A stretch of DNA of 64,000 nt from an uncultured Mycobacteriaceae bacterium (lineage in GTDB: Bacteria > Actinomycetota > Actinomycetes > Mycobacteriales > Mycobacteriaceae), in assembly GCA_902826815.1 (NCBI GenBank), contig CADEGF010000004.1, forward strand, positions 1-64,000, written 5' to 3'. The notes below the pieces were generated by a model. It worked only from the letters and a program-made list of their open reading frames with translations. It was not told the DNA's origin and ran no database searches. The position numbers and the translations under genes are program-made. Below, one piece after another: positions 36,566-45,546 of this stretch; the stretch's first letter is position 1; each line of letters starts with the position of its first letter.

Positions 36566-38836
36566 ATGACCGCAACACCAACACCGTTCACCGCAACGAT
36601 TCTCGGCTCGCCGCGCATCGGTCCCAACCGCGAACTCAAGCGCGCCGTCGAGAAGTACTGGGCGCAGAGCATCGACCGGGCCGAACTGGACGCCGTCGCG
36701 GCGGAGCTGCGCCGTGACACCTGGCAGTCGCTGGTGGCCGCGGGCCTTGATTCCGTGCCGGTGAACACGTTCTCCTACTACGACCAGGTGCTCGATACCG
36801 CCGTGATGGTCGGAGCACTTCCGCACCGCGTATCGGGTATCGGCGACGACCTCGACCGTTATTTTGCGGCGGCTCGCGGCAACGAACAGATCGCACCGTT
36901 GGAGATGACGAAGTGGTTCGACACCAACTACCACTACATCGTGCCGGAGATCGGACCGGACACCCGCTTCTCACTTGATCCGGCCAAGGTGCTCGGCGAG
37001 GTGGAAGAGGCTCGGGCACTGGGGATTCCGGCACGCCCGGTGATCGTCGGCCCGATCACGTTCCTCGCTCTGTCGAAGGCTGTCGACGGCGCGGGCGCAC
37101 CGATCGACCGGCTTGCCGACCTGGTTCTGATTTACGGGGAGCTGCTGCAACGTCTCGCCGACCACGGCGTTGAGTGGGTCCAGATCGACGAACCCGTGCT
37201 GGTGACAGACATTCTCGACAACGCAGCAGAATCGGCCACCACGACCTACGAGCTGCTCGGACGGCTGGCCAAAAGGCCGGCCATCTTCGTCGCCACCTAC
37301 TTCGGTTCACTCGACGCGGCACTGCCCGCGTTGGCAAGTACTCCGGTCGAGGCGATCGGCGTCGACCTGGTCGCAGGCGCTGTCTCGGCGGTCGCGGCCG
37401 TACCCGAACTCGGCGACAAGTTGGTCGTGGCGGGAATCGTCGACGGCCGCAACATCTGGCGCACAGACCTCGAGTCCGCCCTCGGCGCGCTGGCGACTCT
37501 CCTCGGTTCGGCGAACGGGGTGGCGGTGTCCACCTCGTGTTCGACCTTGCATGTGCCCTACACCCTGGACGCCGAGGCCGACATCGACGCCGCGTTGCGG
37601 AGTTGGCTGGCATTCGGCTTCGAGAAGGTCACCGAGGTGGTCACGCTCGCGCGTGGGCTGAAAGGCGGACATGAGGCGATCGCGGTGGAGGTATCCGCGT
37701 CCAACGCGGCCATCGCGTCACGAAGGGCCGACCCGCGGCTGAACAACGGACCCGTCCGGTCCCGCATCTCCGCTCTCGTGGCGTCCGGCGCCAAGCGGGG
37801 TCCCGCCGGTGCGCGGCGCGACGCCCAGCGCGACCGGCTGCACCTGCCCGAGCTGCCGACGACCACCATCGGCTCCTATCCGCAGACATCGGCCATTCGG
37901 GTAGCCAGGGCAGAGCGCAGGACCGGCAAGATCGACGCTGCCGAATACGAGCGCCGGATGAAGGCCGAGATCGCCGACGTCATCAAGCTGCAGACGGAGC
38001 TCGGCATCGACGTGTTGGTGCACGGCGAGCCTGAGCGCAACGACATGGTGCAGTACTTCGCCGAACAGCTCGACGGCTTCTTCGCGACCCAGAACGCGTG
38101 GGTGCAGTCCTACGGCAGTAGGTGCGTGCGCCCGCCGATTCTCTACGGGGACGTGGCTCGGCCGACGCCGATGACGGTCGAATGGATCACCTATGCGCAG
38201 TCGCTGACGGACAAGCCGGTCAAGGGCATGCTGACCGGTCCGGTGACGATCCTGGCGTGGTCGTTCGTCCGCGACGATCAACCGCTTGCCGAGACCGCCG
38301 CCCAGGTGGCCCTGGCGATCCGGGATGAGACGGTGGACCTGCAGGCGGCGGGAATCGCGATCATCCAGGTCGACGAGCCCGCCCTGCGTGAGCTGCTACC
38401 GCTGCGTTCGAAAGACAAGGACGCCTACCTGCAGTGGGCCGTCGACGCGTTCCGCCTCGCCACCTCGGGAGTCGCGGACTCGACACAGATCCACACCCAT
38501 CTCTGCTATTCGGAGTTCGGTGAGGTGATCGGCGCCATCGCGGATCTCGACGCCGACGTCACGTCGATCGAAGCGGCCCGTTCGCATATGGAGGTGCTCG
38601 ACGATCTCAACGCCGTCGGATTCGGCAACAGCGTCGGCCCGGGTGTTTACGACATCCACTCGCCGCGTGTGCCGAGTTCAGAGGAGATGGCCGAATCGCT
38701 GCGCGCCGCGCTCCGCGCCGTGCCAGGAGAGCGGCTGTGGGTCAACCCCGACTGTGGCCTGAAGACGCGCAACCCCGACGAGGTGAGCGCGTCGCTGCGG
38801 AACATGGTCGCGGCCGCGCACGCGGTGCGCGGCTAG
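36566..38836 (+). CDS. metE: Cobalamin-independent methionine synthase MetE
   Basis: 5-methyltetrahydropteroyltriglutamate-homocysteine methyltransferase of 756 residues, the usual MetE length. The N-terminal half begins [24 protein letters not shown]; the catalytic C-terminal half has [25 protein letters not shown], the zinc ligands His and Cys in [10 protein letters not shown], and the last zinc cysteine in [13 protein letters not shown] at 36566 has GAAGGA 6 nt upstream. The riboswitch shuts it off when B12 allows the MetH enzyme to act. Its stop overlaps the convergent pncA stop by 4 nt. Confidence 0.96.
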   Translation: MTATPTPFTATILGSPRIGPNRELKRAVEKYWAQSIDRAELDAVAAELRRDTWQSLVAAGLDSVPVNTFSYYDQVLDTAVMVGALPHRVSGIGDDLDRYFAAARGNEQIAPLEMTKWFDTNYHYIVPEIGPDTRFSLDPAKVLGEVEEARALGIPARPVIVGPITFLALSKAVDGAGAPIDRLADLVLIYGELLQRLADHGVEWVQIDEPVLVTDILDNAAESATTTYELLGRLAKRPAIFVATYFGSLDAALPALASTPVEAIGVDLVAGAVSAVAAVPELGDKLVVAGIVDGRNIWRTDLESALGALATLLGSANGVAVSTSCSTLHVPYTLDAEADIDAALRSWLAFGFEKVTEVVTLARGLKGGHEAIAVEVSASNAAIASRRADPRLNNGPVRSRISALVASGAKRGPAGARRDAQRDRLHLPELPTTTIGSYPQTSAIRVARAERRTGKIDAAEYERRMKAEIADVIKLQTELGIDVLVHGEPERNDMVQYFAEQLDGFFATQNAWVQSYGSRCVRPPILYGDVARPTPMTVEWITYAQSLTDKPVKGMLTGPVTILAWSFVRDDQPLAETAAQVALAIRDETVDLQAAGIAIIQVDEPALRELLPLRSKDKDAYLQWAVDAFRLATSGVADSTQIHTHLCYSEFGEVIGAIADLDADVTSIEAARSHMEVLDDLNAVGFGNSVGPGVYDIHSPRVPSSEEMAESLRAALRAVPGERLWVNPDCGLKTRNPDEVSASLRNMVAAAHAVRG

Positions 38837-39384
38837 GCCACCGCAACCCCGGCGGCACGCATCTCAGCGACCGCCCTGGTGCTGGTCTCCTGCGCAACGC
38901 CGGCGGTCAGATCCAAGAGGACCCGGGTGGTGAAGCCGGCGGCGGTCGCATCGGTCGCGGTCGCCAGCACGCAGTAGTCGGTGGCGATTCCGACGATGTC
39001 GACTTCGTCGACGTCGCGTTGGCGCAGCCAGTCGCCCAGCGATGTGCCTGCTTCGTCGGTCCCCTCGAAGCCGCTGTAGGCCGCCTCGAACCGGCCCTTC
39101 GTGAAGACGGTCTCGACCTTCGAGTGGTCGAACTCAGGGTGGAAGTCGGCCCCGTGCGTTCCCACGACGCAATGCTGTGGCCACGACGCCGCGAAATCCG
39201 GGTCGTCGGAGAAGTGGTCGCCCGGATCGATGTGGAAGTCCTTCGTGGCGACGATGTGGTCGTAGCCGTGTGGCGTGGCAAGGAATTCGGTTATTGCGTG
39301 GGCGACCGACTGGCCACCGACCACTTCGAGGGAGCCGCCTTCGCAGAAGTCGTTCTGCACGTCGACGATCAGGAGCGCGCGCAT
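38833..39384 (-). CDS. pncA: Nicotinamidase/pyrazinamidase PncA
   Basis: Amidase of 183 residues converting nicotinamide to nicotinate, and pyrazinamide to pyrazinoic acid. All catalytic and metal residues known from M. tuberculosis PncA align in number: Asp8, Lys96 and Cys138 of the triad, and Asp49, His51, His57 and His71 of the iron site ([11 protein letters not shown] and WPQHC segments). ATG at 39384 ([12 protein letters not shown]) matches the family start; a GTG three codons upstream is possible. Its stop overlaps metE by 4 nt; no operon partner is evident. Confidence 0.95.
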   Translation of the reverse strand: MRALLIVDVQNDFCEGGSLEVVGGQSVAHAITEFLATPHGYDHIVATKDFHIDPGDHFSDDPDFAASWPQHCVVGTHGADFHPEFDHSKVETVFTKGRFEAAYSGFEGTDEAGTSLGDWLRQRDVDEVDIVGIATDYCVLATATDATAAGFTTRVLLDLTAGVAQETSTRAVAEMRAAGVAVA

Positions 39385-39394
39385 GCGCACCACC

Positions 39395-40090
39395 TTACGA
39401 TGCGGTCTTGGCCGATTGCTCGGTCTCGCCCACCCGTGAGTGTGCCGTCAGCAGCAGGTGATCGAAGGTGGCCCGTGGTGGAAGCACGTCTTCGTAGATC
39501 AGCCGGCCGAAGTCGGACAGCACCTGGTCGGCGAGTACGCGCAGTTTGACGTTGGTCTCCTGGGATCGCCACTTGAGCAATTCGAACGCCGAGTCCTCGC
39601 TGATCCGGTAGATCAGCATCAGCATGCCCTTGGCCTGCTCGATGGCCGCACGGTTCTCCGCGATCTCGGCGACGGCCGCGCTGAGCAACTCCTCGCGCGA
39701 ACGGTCGGTGTCGGTCACGTCGACGTAGAAGCCGTGCGTGCCGACCACATCGCCGCCGTCGTCATAGAGCTGGTCGCCGATCACAATCACGTCGTGCACC
39801 ACCTCCTGGGTGTCGATGATGCGGTGGCGGGTGCTGAATGTTCGGTGTGTGCGCCGGATCTCGTCGAGTGTGGCGGCCAGCTCGACGTAGTCGTCGGGAT
39901 GTTTGTGGGACAGCACGAGCGCAGTCGTGGGCACGATAGAGCCCGGCTGGTAGCCATGCAGCCGATGGACTTGGTCCGACCACTCCCACCGTTCATCGGC
40001 GAAATGGAAGCGGAACCACCCGACTCGTTGCGGCGAACCCCCGGCGAGGGCTTGATCTATGGTGTCTGACCCATCGCTGCCCGGCACCAC
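39395..40090 (-). CDS. PAS-ANTAR domain protein (RNA-binding antiterminator type)
   Basis: Protein of 231 residues. A PAS domain (GWFRFHFADERWEWSDQVHRLHGYQPG, residues about 20-130) is followed by an ANTAR domain at residues 140-200 (AAIEQAKGMLMLIYRISEDSAFELLKWRSQ). ANTAR domains bind two-hairpin RNA elements to prevent termination, so this is likely a signal-dependent antiterminator; the signal and RNA targets are unknown. The start codon (GTG) is not certain. It lies upstream of pncA on the same strand with a 10-nt gap, which allows readthrough into pncA. Confidence 0.9.
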   Translation of the reverse strand: MVPGSDGSDTIDQALAGGSPQRVGWFRFHFADERWEWSDQVHRLHGYQPGSIVPTTALVLSHKHPDDYVELAATLDEIRRTHRTFSTRHRIIDTQEVVHDVIVIGDQLYDDGGDVVGTHGFYVDVTDTDRSREELLSAAVAEIAENRAAIEQAKGMLMLIYRISEDSAFELLKWRSQETNVKLRVLADQVLSDFGRLIYEDVLPPRATFDHLLLTAHSRVGETEQSAKTAS

Positions 40091-40139
40091 GACAATGTAG
40101 ATGACGGTGCGAGAAGTTATGGGGCGATTAAGAGTTTCG

Positions 40140-41471
40140 TCATCCCCCGAAAAGAAGGTAGAGCCCGGTGAAGGTATAGCCGACCATCACCAGCATCATT
40201 GCCAGCTGACCCGTCAGCTGATAGCCGGTCGGCAGCAGGCGCAGCGCGCGGTCGTGCGCGGAGACGACTCCTGCGACATGTCCGCCAACGACACAACACA
40301 CCTTGATGGTGGCCAGCACCGAAGGATGAAGGGAGAGGACGTAATTCACCTCGGCGTCGCCAAGGCCGAGCATGTTCCAGCCGTGTCCCAGCGGGTCTGC
40401 GAGGTCGATGACGGCCTGCTGTCCCCGTTCGATGAGGTAAGACAGGTAGTGAGCGAACATGTACCCGAGCACAATCGGGATCAGCGAGTGCGCCATCAGT
40501 CCCGGTAGCAGCGCACGGGTACGGGCGTCGACGCCGCCGGTCGCGCGGGCAGCGAACCAGAACGTGACGCCGACGACGGCGATGAAGACCATCAGCCCCG
40601 TCGTACGCAACAGCGTTGCTGTTGCGGCGGAATCGGTTTGCCGGTCGACGAAGTTGCGCCATAGCGGCATGGCCGAGAAACTGTCGAACGCGGTGGAGCC
40701 CAACAGCACGGCGAGCACCGTCACGGTGCCAGGGCGGATCGGCAATGTCGGCAAGTGGTTGAACGGGTTGCCGATTTCGATGCGACCGGTCCGCGGGTCA
40801 CGGCGCAGCGGCGAGAAGCGCGATGCGACGACGCTGTACACCTCGAACGGGTCCGCGCGGCCGAACCACTTGTCGCCGCACCCGATCGCGCCCGTCAACG
40901 TGATCACCAGGTACGCCAGCAGCCAGAGCCTGATCGCGCTCAGCGAGCCGGGGTCAGGGCTCGCGAGTTCCAGCCAGACGAACGCGAACAAGCCGAACAC
41001 CGCGGGCCAGTAACCCAGTCGCCGTGGATAGCCGCCGCCCGCCGGTAGCCGAACGAGTCGAAGCAGTCGATACAGCGCGCGTGGCGGCGAGATCGCCCGC
41101 CAGACGGGCCCGAACGCCAACGACGCCGCCACCAGGCCCACCCACATCAACACGTAGAACACGCCCGGCACGGGGTTGCCGTCGGGGTGGGCGAAGAACG
41201 CGGCCATCGCCACCCATGCGGCGAACAGCAGGCCGGCCGCCGCGAGCGCCCACCGGATGGCGGGCGCGTCGACGAACGTCGTCACCCATTGCGGCAGCGC
41301 GCGCCCCGGCTTGTCCGGGTCGAACCGCGGCTGCCGCCACGCGAGCGCCACGATGGCGAACGTGAACGTGAGCGCCCACGCCGCGCCGATCAGCGCGTAC
41401 GTGTACGGGATAGGCAGATCGGAGGACCCGCCGAGGCCGTGCGCCAGCACCACGACGGGTTCGTCTGTCAC
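40140..41471 (-). CDS. Polytopic membrane protein of the fenitrothion-hydrolase-like family
   Basis: Integral membrane protein of 443 residues with about eleven hydrophobic helices. Conserved-looking polar residues sit in loops and helices: AHGLGGSSDLPIP at the N-terminus, IGCGDKWFGRADPFEVYS, and YMFAHYLSYLIERGQQ with HxxxxL. Actinobacterial relatives are annotated as fenitrothion hydrolase, a name taken from one organophosphate-degrading enzyme; the natural function is unknown. It is the last gene of a four-gene operon; its start overlaps the lipoprotein stop as ATGA (41468-41471). The invariant HGxGGxxDLPIP opening and the histidines suggest a metal or redox site. Confidence 0.75.
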   Translation of the reverse strand: MTDEPVVVLAHGLGGSSDLPIPYTYALIGAAWALTFTFAIVALAWRQPRFDPDKPGRALPQWVTTFVDAPAIRWALAAAGLLFAAWVAMAAFFAHPDGNPVPGVFYVLMWVGLVAASLAFGPVWRAISPPRALYRLLRLVRLPAGGGYPRRLGYWPAVFGLFAFVWLELASPDPGSLSAIRLWLLAYLVITLTGAIGCGDKWFGRADPFEVYSVVASRFSPLRRDPRTGRIEIGNPFNHLPTLPIRPGTVTVLAVLLGSTAFDSFSAMPLWRNFVDRQTDSAATATLLRTTGLMVFIAVVGVTFWFAARATGGVDARTRALLPGLMAHSLIPIVLGYMFAHYLSYLIERGQQAVIDLADPLGHGWNMLGLGDAEVNYVLSLHPSVLATIKVCCVVGGHVAGVVSAHDRALRLLPTGYQLTGQLAMMLVMVGYTFTGLYLLFGG

Positions 41472-41917
41472 GGTTGTACTTGCACCGTTGCGATCGTCTT
41501 ACCCAGCTGATGCAGCTCGATGTCCACGTTGCCTGGCACGCCGACCGTGAACTGGAACTGCTGCGCAGGCTTCGCCTCGATCTTGAACGTGTGCTCGGGG
41601 TTGGAGTGCACGTGCAACTCGTCGGCGGCGTCGCTGTTCACCGTCACGACGATCGGTTGGTTCACCCTCGCCTCGAGCTGCTGGTTGGTCGGCGTCACCT
41701 CGCCGCCCTTGACCTGAACGTCGATCTGCAGACGCTCCGGCGGCGCCTGCTCGTTTTGCATGTCCGACGGGTTGACAGTCGTCGCCGACGGCGTGGTCGA
41801 CGAGCTCTGCGCGCTCTCGGTGTCGCCACCGCCACCACCGCCACCACAGCCGGCCAGCAGCACGGCGCCCGCGGCGAGCAATACGAGGAGTCGTTTATCG
41901 CGATGAGTTGAAGTCAC
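41468..41917 (-). CDS. Lipoprotein with cupredoxin-like domain
   Basis: Lipoprotein of 149 residues. The signal peptide LLVLLAAGAVLLAGC has a canonical lipobox (LAGC) with cysteine 24, followed by a Gly/Ser/Thr linker. The domain of about 95 residues (LQIDVQVKGGEVTPTNQQLEARVNQPIVVTVNSD, then ELHVHSNPEHTFKIEA) has the cupredoxin-like fold pattern; the HVHSNPEH cluster could bind copper, though no typical Cys-His-Met type 1 site is visible. GTG at 41917 overlaps the stop of the small membrane ORF (GTGA), and its stop overlaps the next start. Envelope location facing outward is expected. Confidence 0.8.
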   Translation of the reverse strand: MTSTHRDKRLLVLLAAGAVLLAGCGGGGGGGDTESAQSSSTTPSATTVNPSDMQNEQAPPERLQIDVQVKGGEVTPTNQQLEARVNQPIVVTVNSDAADELHVHSNPEHTFKIEAKPAQQFQFTVGVPGNVDIELHQLGKTIATVQVQP

Positions 41918-42072
41918 GGTGTTTCATCTTTGTCGGTCGAACCTGGCTCTTCACTGTGAGACCCGTCTCTGTTCCGCCGATCCCTCATCGCGATGAAGAC
42001 GATGACCCCGGCCACGATGAAGGCGGGCACGAACGCCGGGATCGCGAGCAGCAGCGAATGGTCGGCCAGAAT
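41914..42072 (-). CDS. Small single-helix membrane protein, start codon unresolved
   Basis: A short reading frame between two operon genes encodes a hydrophobic helix (SLLLAIPAFVPAFIVAGVIV) followed by a basic then acidic tail (FIAMRDRRNRDGSHSEEPG) ending DKDETP. The frame is open upstream but contains no ATG, GTG or TTG between the upstream gene's stop (42114) and the helix; the first standard codon, GTG 42030, falls inside the helix. The start given (ATT at 42072) is a guess. Its TGA overlaps the lipoprotein GTG, as expected for a real operon gene. The helix-plus-charged-tail layout supports a real small protein. Confidence 0.5.
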   Translation of the reverse strand: MLADHSLLLAIPAFVPAFIVAGVIVFIAMRDRRNRDGSHSEEPGSTDKDETP

Positions 42073-42113
42073 CGAGATGTCCGTGATGGTCGGTGAGGCC
42101 GTCCGTCCTTCTT

Positions 42114-43949
42114 CTATGCCTGCGCCGATGGCTGCAACTCCGTCTTCGTGTCGGTCGGCTGGCTCCTGTTGATGCGGCCCGCACCCCAGGTGAGCCCGGC
42201 GATCATGAGCAGCGTGCAGACCAGCACCACCAGGCAGCCGATGGTCCACAGCGACATCGGGGTGTCGGGGTTTCGCTCGCGCTGCAGGATGGTGATCTCG
42301 GATACGAACGGCCGGGTCATCGACGCCTGTGCGGGCACCTCGGGTGCGCCGATACCGGGGTCGGCGGCCAGGAAGATCGGCACCGCGGTCAGGATCCGCC
42401 CGTCGTGCAATCGAAGCAGCGTCTTCCACGATCCCCACACCGGCATCGGTTGGGTCGAGCGGTAATGGCCGGGCCCGACCTGCTCAAGGTGGTCGACGAA
42501 GATGCCGCGGTCGTTGGCCAGCCCGCCCTGCCAGCCGAGCACGGACACCCAGTTGGGGTCCTCACTGATCAGGTCTGGCGGGCTGATCCGCACGTCCGCG
42601 GTGACCATGCGCTTATCCGGCGTGCCGGCCTCGGTCAGCGTGATCGCGGCGGTGGCGTTCGCAGGAACTTCGTAGCGCAAGCCGTTCGCGGTCGCACCGC
42701 CGATGGCGACGACGGTGAGCGCGACTAGGCCGATGCCGACGGCGCGGGTCGGCAGCCGTTGGCCGGTCAGGACCATGCCGAGCATGGCGCCGCACGCGCC
42801 GGTGAGGACGGTGACCGGCACGGCCATCATCAGCGCCTCCGACCAGATGCTCGCAGGCCACGGGTAGTGGTAGACGGCATCGATCCAGAACGACTCGAGC
42901 CACAGCCCGACGGTGCTGACCAGGAGGCCACTGACGAGACCGAAGACGATCGGGCGCTTGAACACCGGGGTCAGCGCGAGCAGTTCGATCACGACGGCCG
43001 CACCGAGGTACAGCGCGAACCAGTTGATGGGCGCACCGAGTATCGGGCCGACGATCAGCGCGACGAGACCGCGCAGCGCGATCGCGAACAGCGCGGCCAG
43101 TACCGCGGCGAAGCGGCCGAGCATGATGCGGGCGGCAACGAGACCAAAGGCGCCTGCCGACGCGATCAGCATCGGCTCGAACACCTGGCGGAACTGGGGC
43201 ACGCCGAAGTCGAACTCGATCTGGAACACCGAAAGGCCGATGATGATGCCGCCGAAGCCGAGATATTTGACGCCCTTGAGGAAGATGCCGTCGCGGGGCT
43301 TGTCGTCGCCCATCGCCCGGTCGCCCTCGTATTCGAGGAGCAGCGCAGAGATCGTCGCGAACCCGGCACCGCCGATCATCATCAGGTGCGTGGGTCCCCA
43401 CAGCGTGACGTCCTGGCCGAAGATGCGGTGCCAGACGTCGTCGAGCGGGAAGCCGGTCAGTGCGTAGAGACCGCAACCGGCCATCAGGAAACCGCTGACG
43501 GGTGCGTACCAGTTCTCGGTGATCCGAACCGCGAACGGGCCGGGCTTCTCGTACGGCAGGATGATCGCCGCGCAGCCGGCGACGAAGAGCAGGAACAAGC
43601 CGACGAGGATGAAGTAGTGCGCCGGGTTGGCCAGCGGCCCTGGGTCGCGGCCCTTACCGATGTGCAGGCTGACGTCCCAGATGAAGCCGAAAAGCGCGCA
43701 GATGAGGGTCGCGATGAACAGCGCGAGTGGCACTGCGACCCACGGCGGCCGCTTGAATTTGCGACCTGAGTACTCCGCAACGTCGTTGACCCAGGTGATC
43801 TTGCGTGCCCGGTGCAGGTAGCCCAGCCAGCACAGCGCGACGCCGATGACCACGGCGACCACCGTCATGCCGATTACCTGGCCGATCGCAGCGCCGCCGC
43901 CTTCACTGCCCGCGGCGGCAAGGATGGAAATCTCCGTCGAACCCGTCAT
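42114..43949 (-). CDS. Large polytopic membrane protein with extracytoplasmic C-terminal domain
   Basis: Membrane protein of 611 residues with about twelve helices in its first 430 residues, including WGPTHLMMIGGAGFATISALLLEYEGDRAMGDD. A soluble part near residues 445-575 (TLTEAGTPDKRMVTADVRISPPDL...VGPGHYRSTQPMPVWGSW) resembles FixH/YtkA-type beta-sandwich domains, and a final helix precedes a short tail. ATG at 43949 (MTGSTEISIL) is preferred. It is the first gene of the operon with the small membrane protein, cupredoxin-like lipoprotein and fenitrothion-hydrolase-like protein. A TTAC...GTAA dyad lies 34 nt upstream. I cannot assign an activity; a copper- or redox-linked membrane complex is the best guess. 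Confidence 0.78.
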   Translation of the reverse strand: MTGSTEISILAAAGSEGGGAAIGQVIGMTVVAVVIGVALCWLGYLHRARKITWVNDVAEYSGRKFKRPPWVAVPLALFIATLICALFGFIWDVSLHIGKGRDPGPLANPAHYFILVGLFLLFVAGCAAIILPYEKPGPFAVRITENWYAPVSGFLMAGCGLYALTGFPLDDVWHRIFGQDVTLWGPTHLMMIGGAGFATISALLLEYEGDRAMGDDKPRDGIFLKGVKYLGFGGIIIGLSVFQIEFDFGVPQFRQVFEPMLIASAGAFGLVAARIMLGRFAAVLAALFAIALRGLVALIVGPILGAPINWFALYLGAAVVIELLALTPVFKRPIVFGLVSGLLVSTVGLWLESFWIDAVYHYPWPASIWSEALMMAVPVTVLTGACGAMLGMVLTGQRLPTRAVGIGLVALTVVAIGGATANGLRYEVPANATAAITLTEAGTPDKRMVTADVRISPPDLISEDPNWVSVLGWQGGLANDRGIFVDHLEQVGPGHYRSTQPMPVWGSWKTLLRLHDGRILTAVPIFLAADPGIGAPEVPAQASMTRPFVSEITILQRERNPDTPMSLWTIGCLVVLVCTLLMIAGLTWGAGRINRSQPTDTKTELQPSAQA

Positions 43950-43982
43950 CTTCCCCACCCTGTTGAGCTACGGAGAAACTTC

Positions 43983-43996
43983 TTACCGGTCAGTAA
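43983..43996. promoter_or_regulatory. Imperfect palindrome TTACCGGTCAGTAA
   Basis: TTAC and GTAA arms around CGGTCA, 10 of 14 positions symmetric, 34 nt upstream of the first gene of the membrane operon. The form TTAC-N6-GTAA is common for TetR operators. No adjacent regulator gene exists. Confidence 0.4.
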
Positions 43997-44053
43997 TGTT
44001 GCCAGATCTGGGCTATCCGAAACCAGGGGTACCGGGAACTTCGGGGCCCGGCG

Positions 44054-45436
44054 CTACCTCTTGGGCGGCTTGAGCACCTTCATCGCCATCTGCATCACCG
44101 ATTCGGGGATGTTGTCCTTGGCGCCGAGGGCGGCATTGGCCACCTGGGTGCGGATCGGTGTGCCGCGACCGAACATCCGGTTGAGCGGTCCGCCCGACGG
44201 TTCCAGGTCGACGTGCAACGGCGGCTTGCCGTCGGCGGCGCCGAGTGCGTTGGCGATCACCACCCGCTGGATCTCGCTGGTGCCCTCGAAGATGGTGTAC
44301 AGCTTCGCGTCGCGGTACCACTTCTCCACCGGATGGTCCTTGATGTAGCCCCAGCCGCCCAACGTCTGGATCGCACGTTCGGTGGTCCTCACCGCGACCT
44401 CGCTCGCGGCAAGCTTCGACATCGACCCTTCGCCGCGCTCCATCGGTATCCCGCTTGCGGCCATCCACGACGCCCGCCAGGTCAACAGCCGCGCCGCGTC
44501 GATCCCGGTGGCCAGATCCGCGAGCGGGAAGGAGACGCCCTGGTTGTCGATGATGGGGGCCCCGAAGGCCTCGCGGCGGTTGGCGTACTCGGTCGCGTAT
44601 TCCATTGCGGCCCTGGCGATGCCGAGCGCCTGCGCGGCCACCATGGGGCGGGTCTGCTCGAAGGTGCCCAGGGTCGCCGAGCCGGAATGCCTGCCGCCCT
44701 CGACGGCTTCTCGCGCACGGGCCAGCTTGTGCTCGAGCTTCTCCTGCCCGCCGAGCAGGTTGGCGCCGGGCACCCGGACCGCGTTGAACTTGAGCTCGGC
44801 GGTGTGCGATGCGCGGCAGCCGAGCTTGTCCAGCTTGCGCACCATCTCGAGGCCGGGGGTGCCGCCGGGCACGATGAACATGGCCTGCCCGCGGTGGCCG
44901 AGCGTCTCGTCGACGACGGCGTTGACCACGTGCACGTTGGCGATGCCGCCGTTGCCGATCCACATCTTGTGGCCGTCGATGATCCAGTCGTCTCCGTCAC
45001 GCTTGGCACGGGTACGCAGATTGCGGACGTCGCTGCCGCCTTCCGGCTCGGAGATCGGCAGCGCGGCGAGCTTCAGATCACCTGGGGAGCCGAAGCACTC
45101 GGGCGCCCACTCCAGCATCTGTTCGGGCGATGCCGCCTGGCCGATCGCCGAGAGCGCGAGCGCGGGCATCACGATGGCCAGCCCGATGCCCGCACAACCC
45201 CAGAACAACTCCTCCATGAACATCGGCAGCGACAACCCGCTGGGGTCACCGATCAGGTCGCGGTAGAGGAGTGGACTGTAGAAGCCACGTTCGGCGGCTT
45301 CCTCGAGCACCGGCCACGGAAACTCCTGGCGGGCGTCGTAGTCGGCGGCGACCGGGCGGATCACGGATTCGGAGAACTCGTGGGCGCGGCGGGCCAGATC
45401 GTGCTGCGCGCCGGTCGGCGTCAGGTCGAAGCTCAT
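44054..45436 (-). CDS. Acyl-CoA dehydrogenase
   Basis: FAD-dependent acyl-CoA dehydrogenase of 460 residues, somewhat longer than the standard 380-400. Visible are ALPISEPEGGSDVRNLRTRA (FAD/substrate site), GWGYIKDHPVEKWYRDAKLYTIFEGTSEIQRVVIANAL (C-terminal signature) and the FEGTSE motif, the usual region of the catalytic base in many family members. ATG at 45436 (MSFDLTPTG) fits the family start; the frame extends further upstream over the divergent gene but without similarity. It is divergent from the acyl-CoA ligase gene; the two could serve one fatty-acid or sterol side-chain route. Substrate unknown. Confidence 0.92.
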   Translation of the reverse strand: MSFDLTPTGAQHDLARRAHEFSESVIRPVAADYDARQEFPWPVLEEAAERGFYSPLLYRDLIGDPSGLSLPMFMEELFWGCAGIGLAIVMPALALSAIGQAASPEQMLEWAPECFGSPGDLKLAALPISEPEGGSDVRNLRTRAKRDGDDWIIDGHKMWIGNGGIANVHVVNAVVDETLGHRGQAMFIVPGGTPGLEMVRKLDKLGCRASHTAELKFNAVRVPGANLLGGQEKLEHKLARAREAVEGGRHSGSATLGTFEQTRPMVAAQALGIARAAMEYATEYANRREAFGAPIIDNQGVSFPLADLATGIDAARLLTWRASWMAASGIPMERGEGSMSKLAASEVAVRTTERAIQTLGGWGYIKDHPVEKWYRDAKLYTIFEGTSEIQRVVIANALGAADGKPPLHVDLEPSGGPLNRMFGRGTPIRTQVANAALGAKDNIPESVMQMAMKVLKPPKR

Positions 45437-45546
45437 AAGTGCACCGTCACCAGGAACGACATTTTCCCACCCGTCTTCTCCGTCCGATTTACGGTGTCGG
45501 AGTACCCCACGACGGCGAAAAATCCACGGAGGGAGAGCCCGTTCCG

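Noticed and set aside
45490-45530. CTCCG...CGGAG inverted repeat between the acyl-CoA dehydrogenase and ligase genes
   Set aside because: Five-base arms with a long spacer, expected by chance at this GC content.
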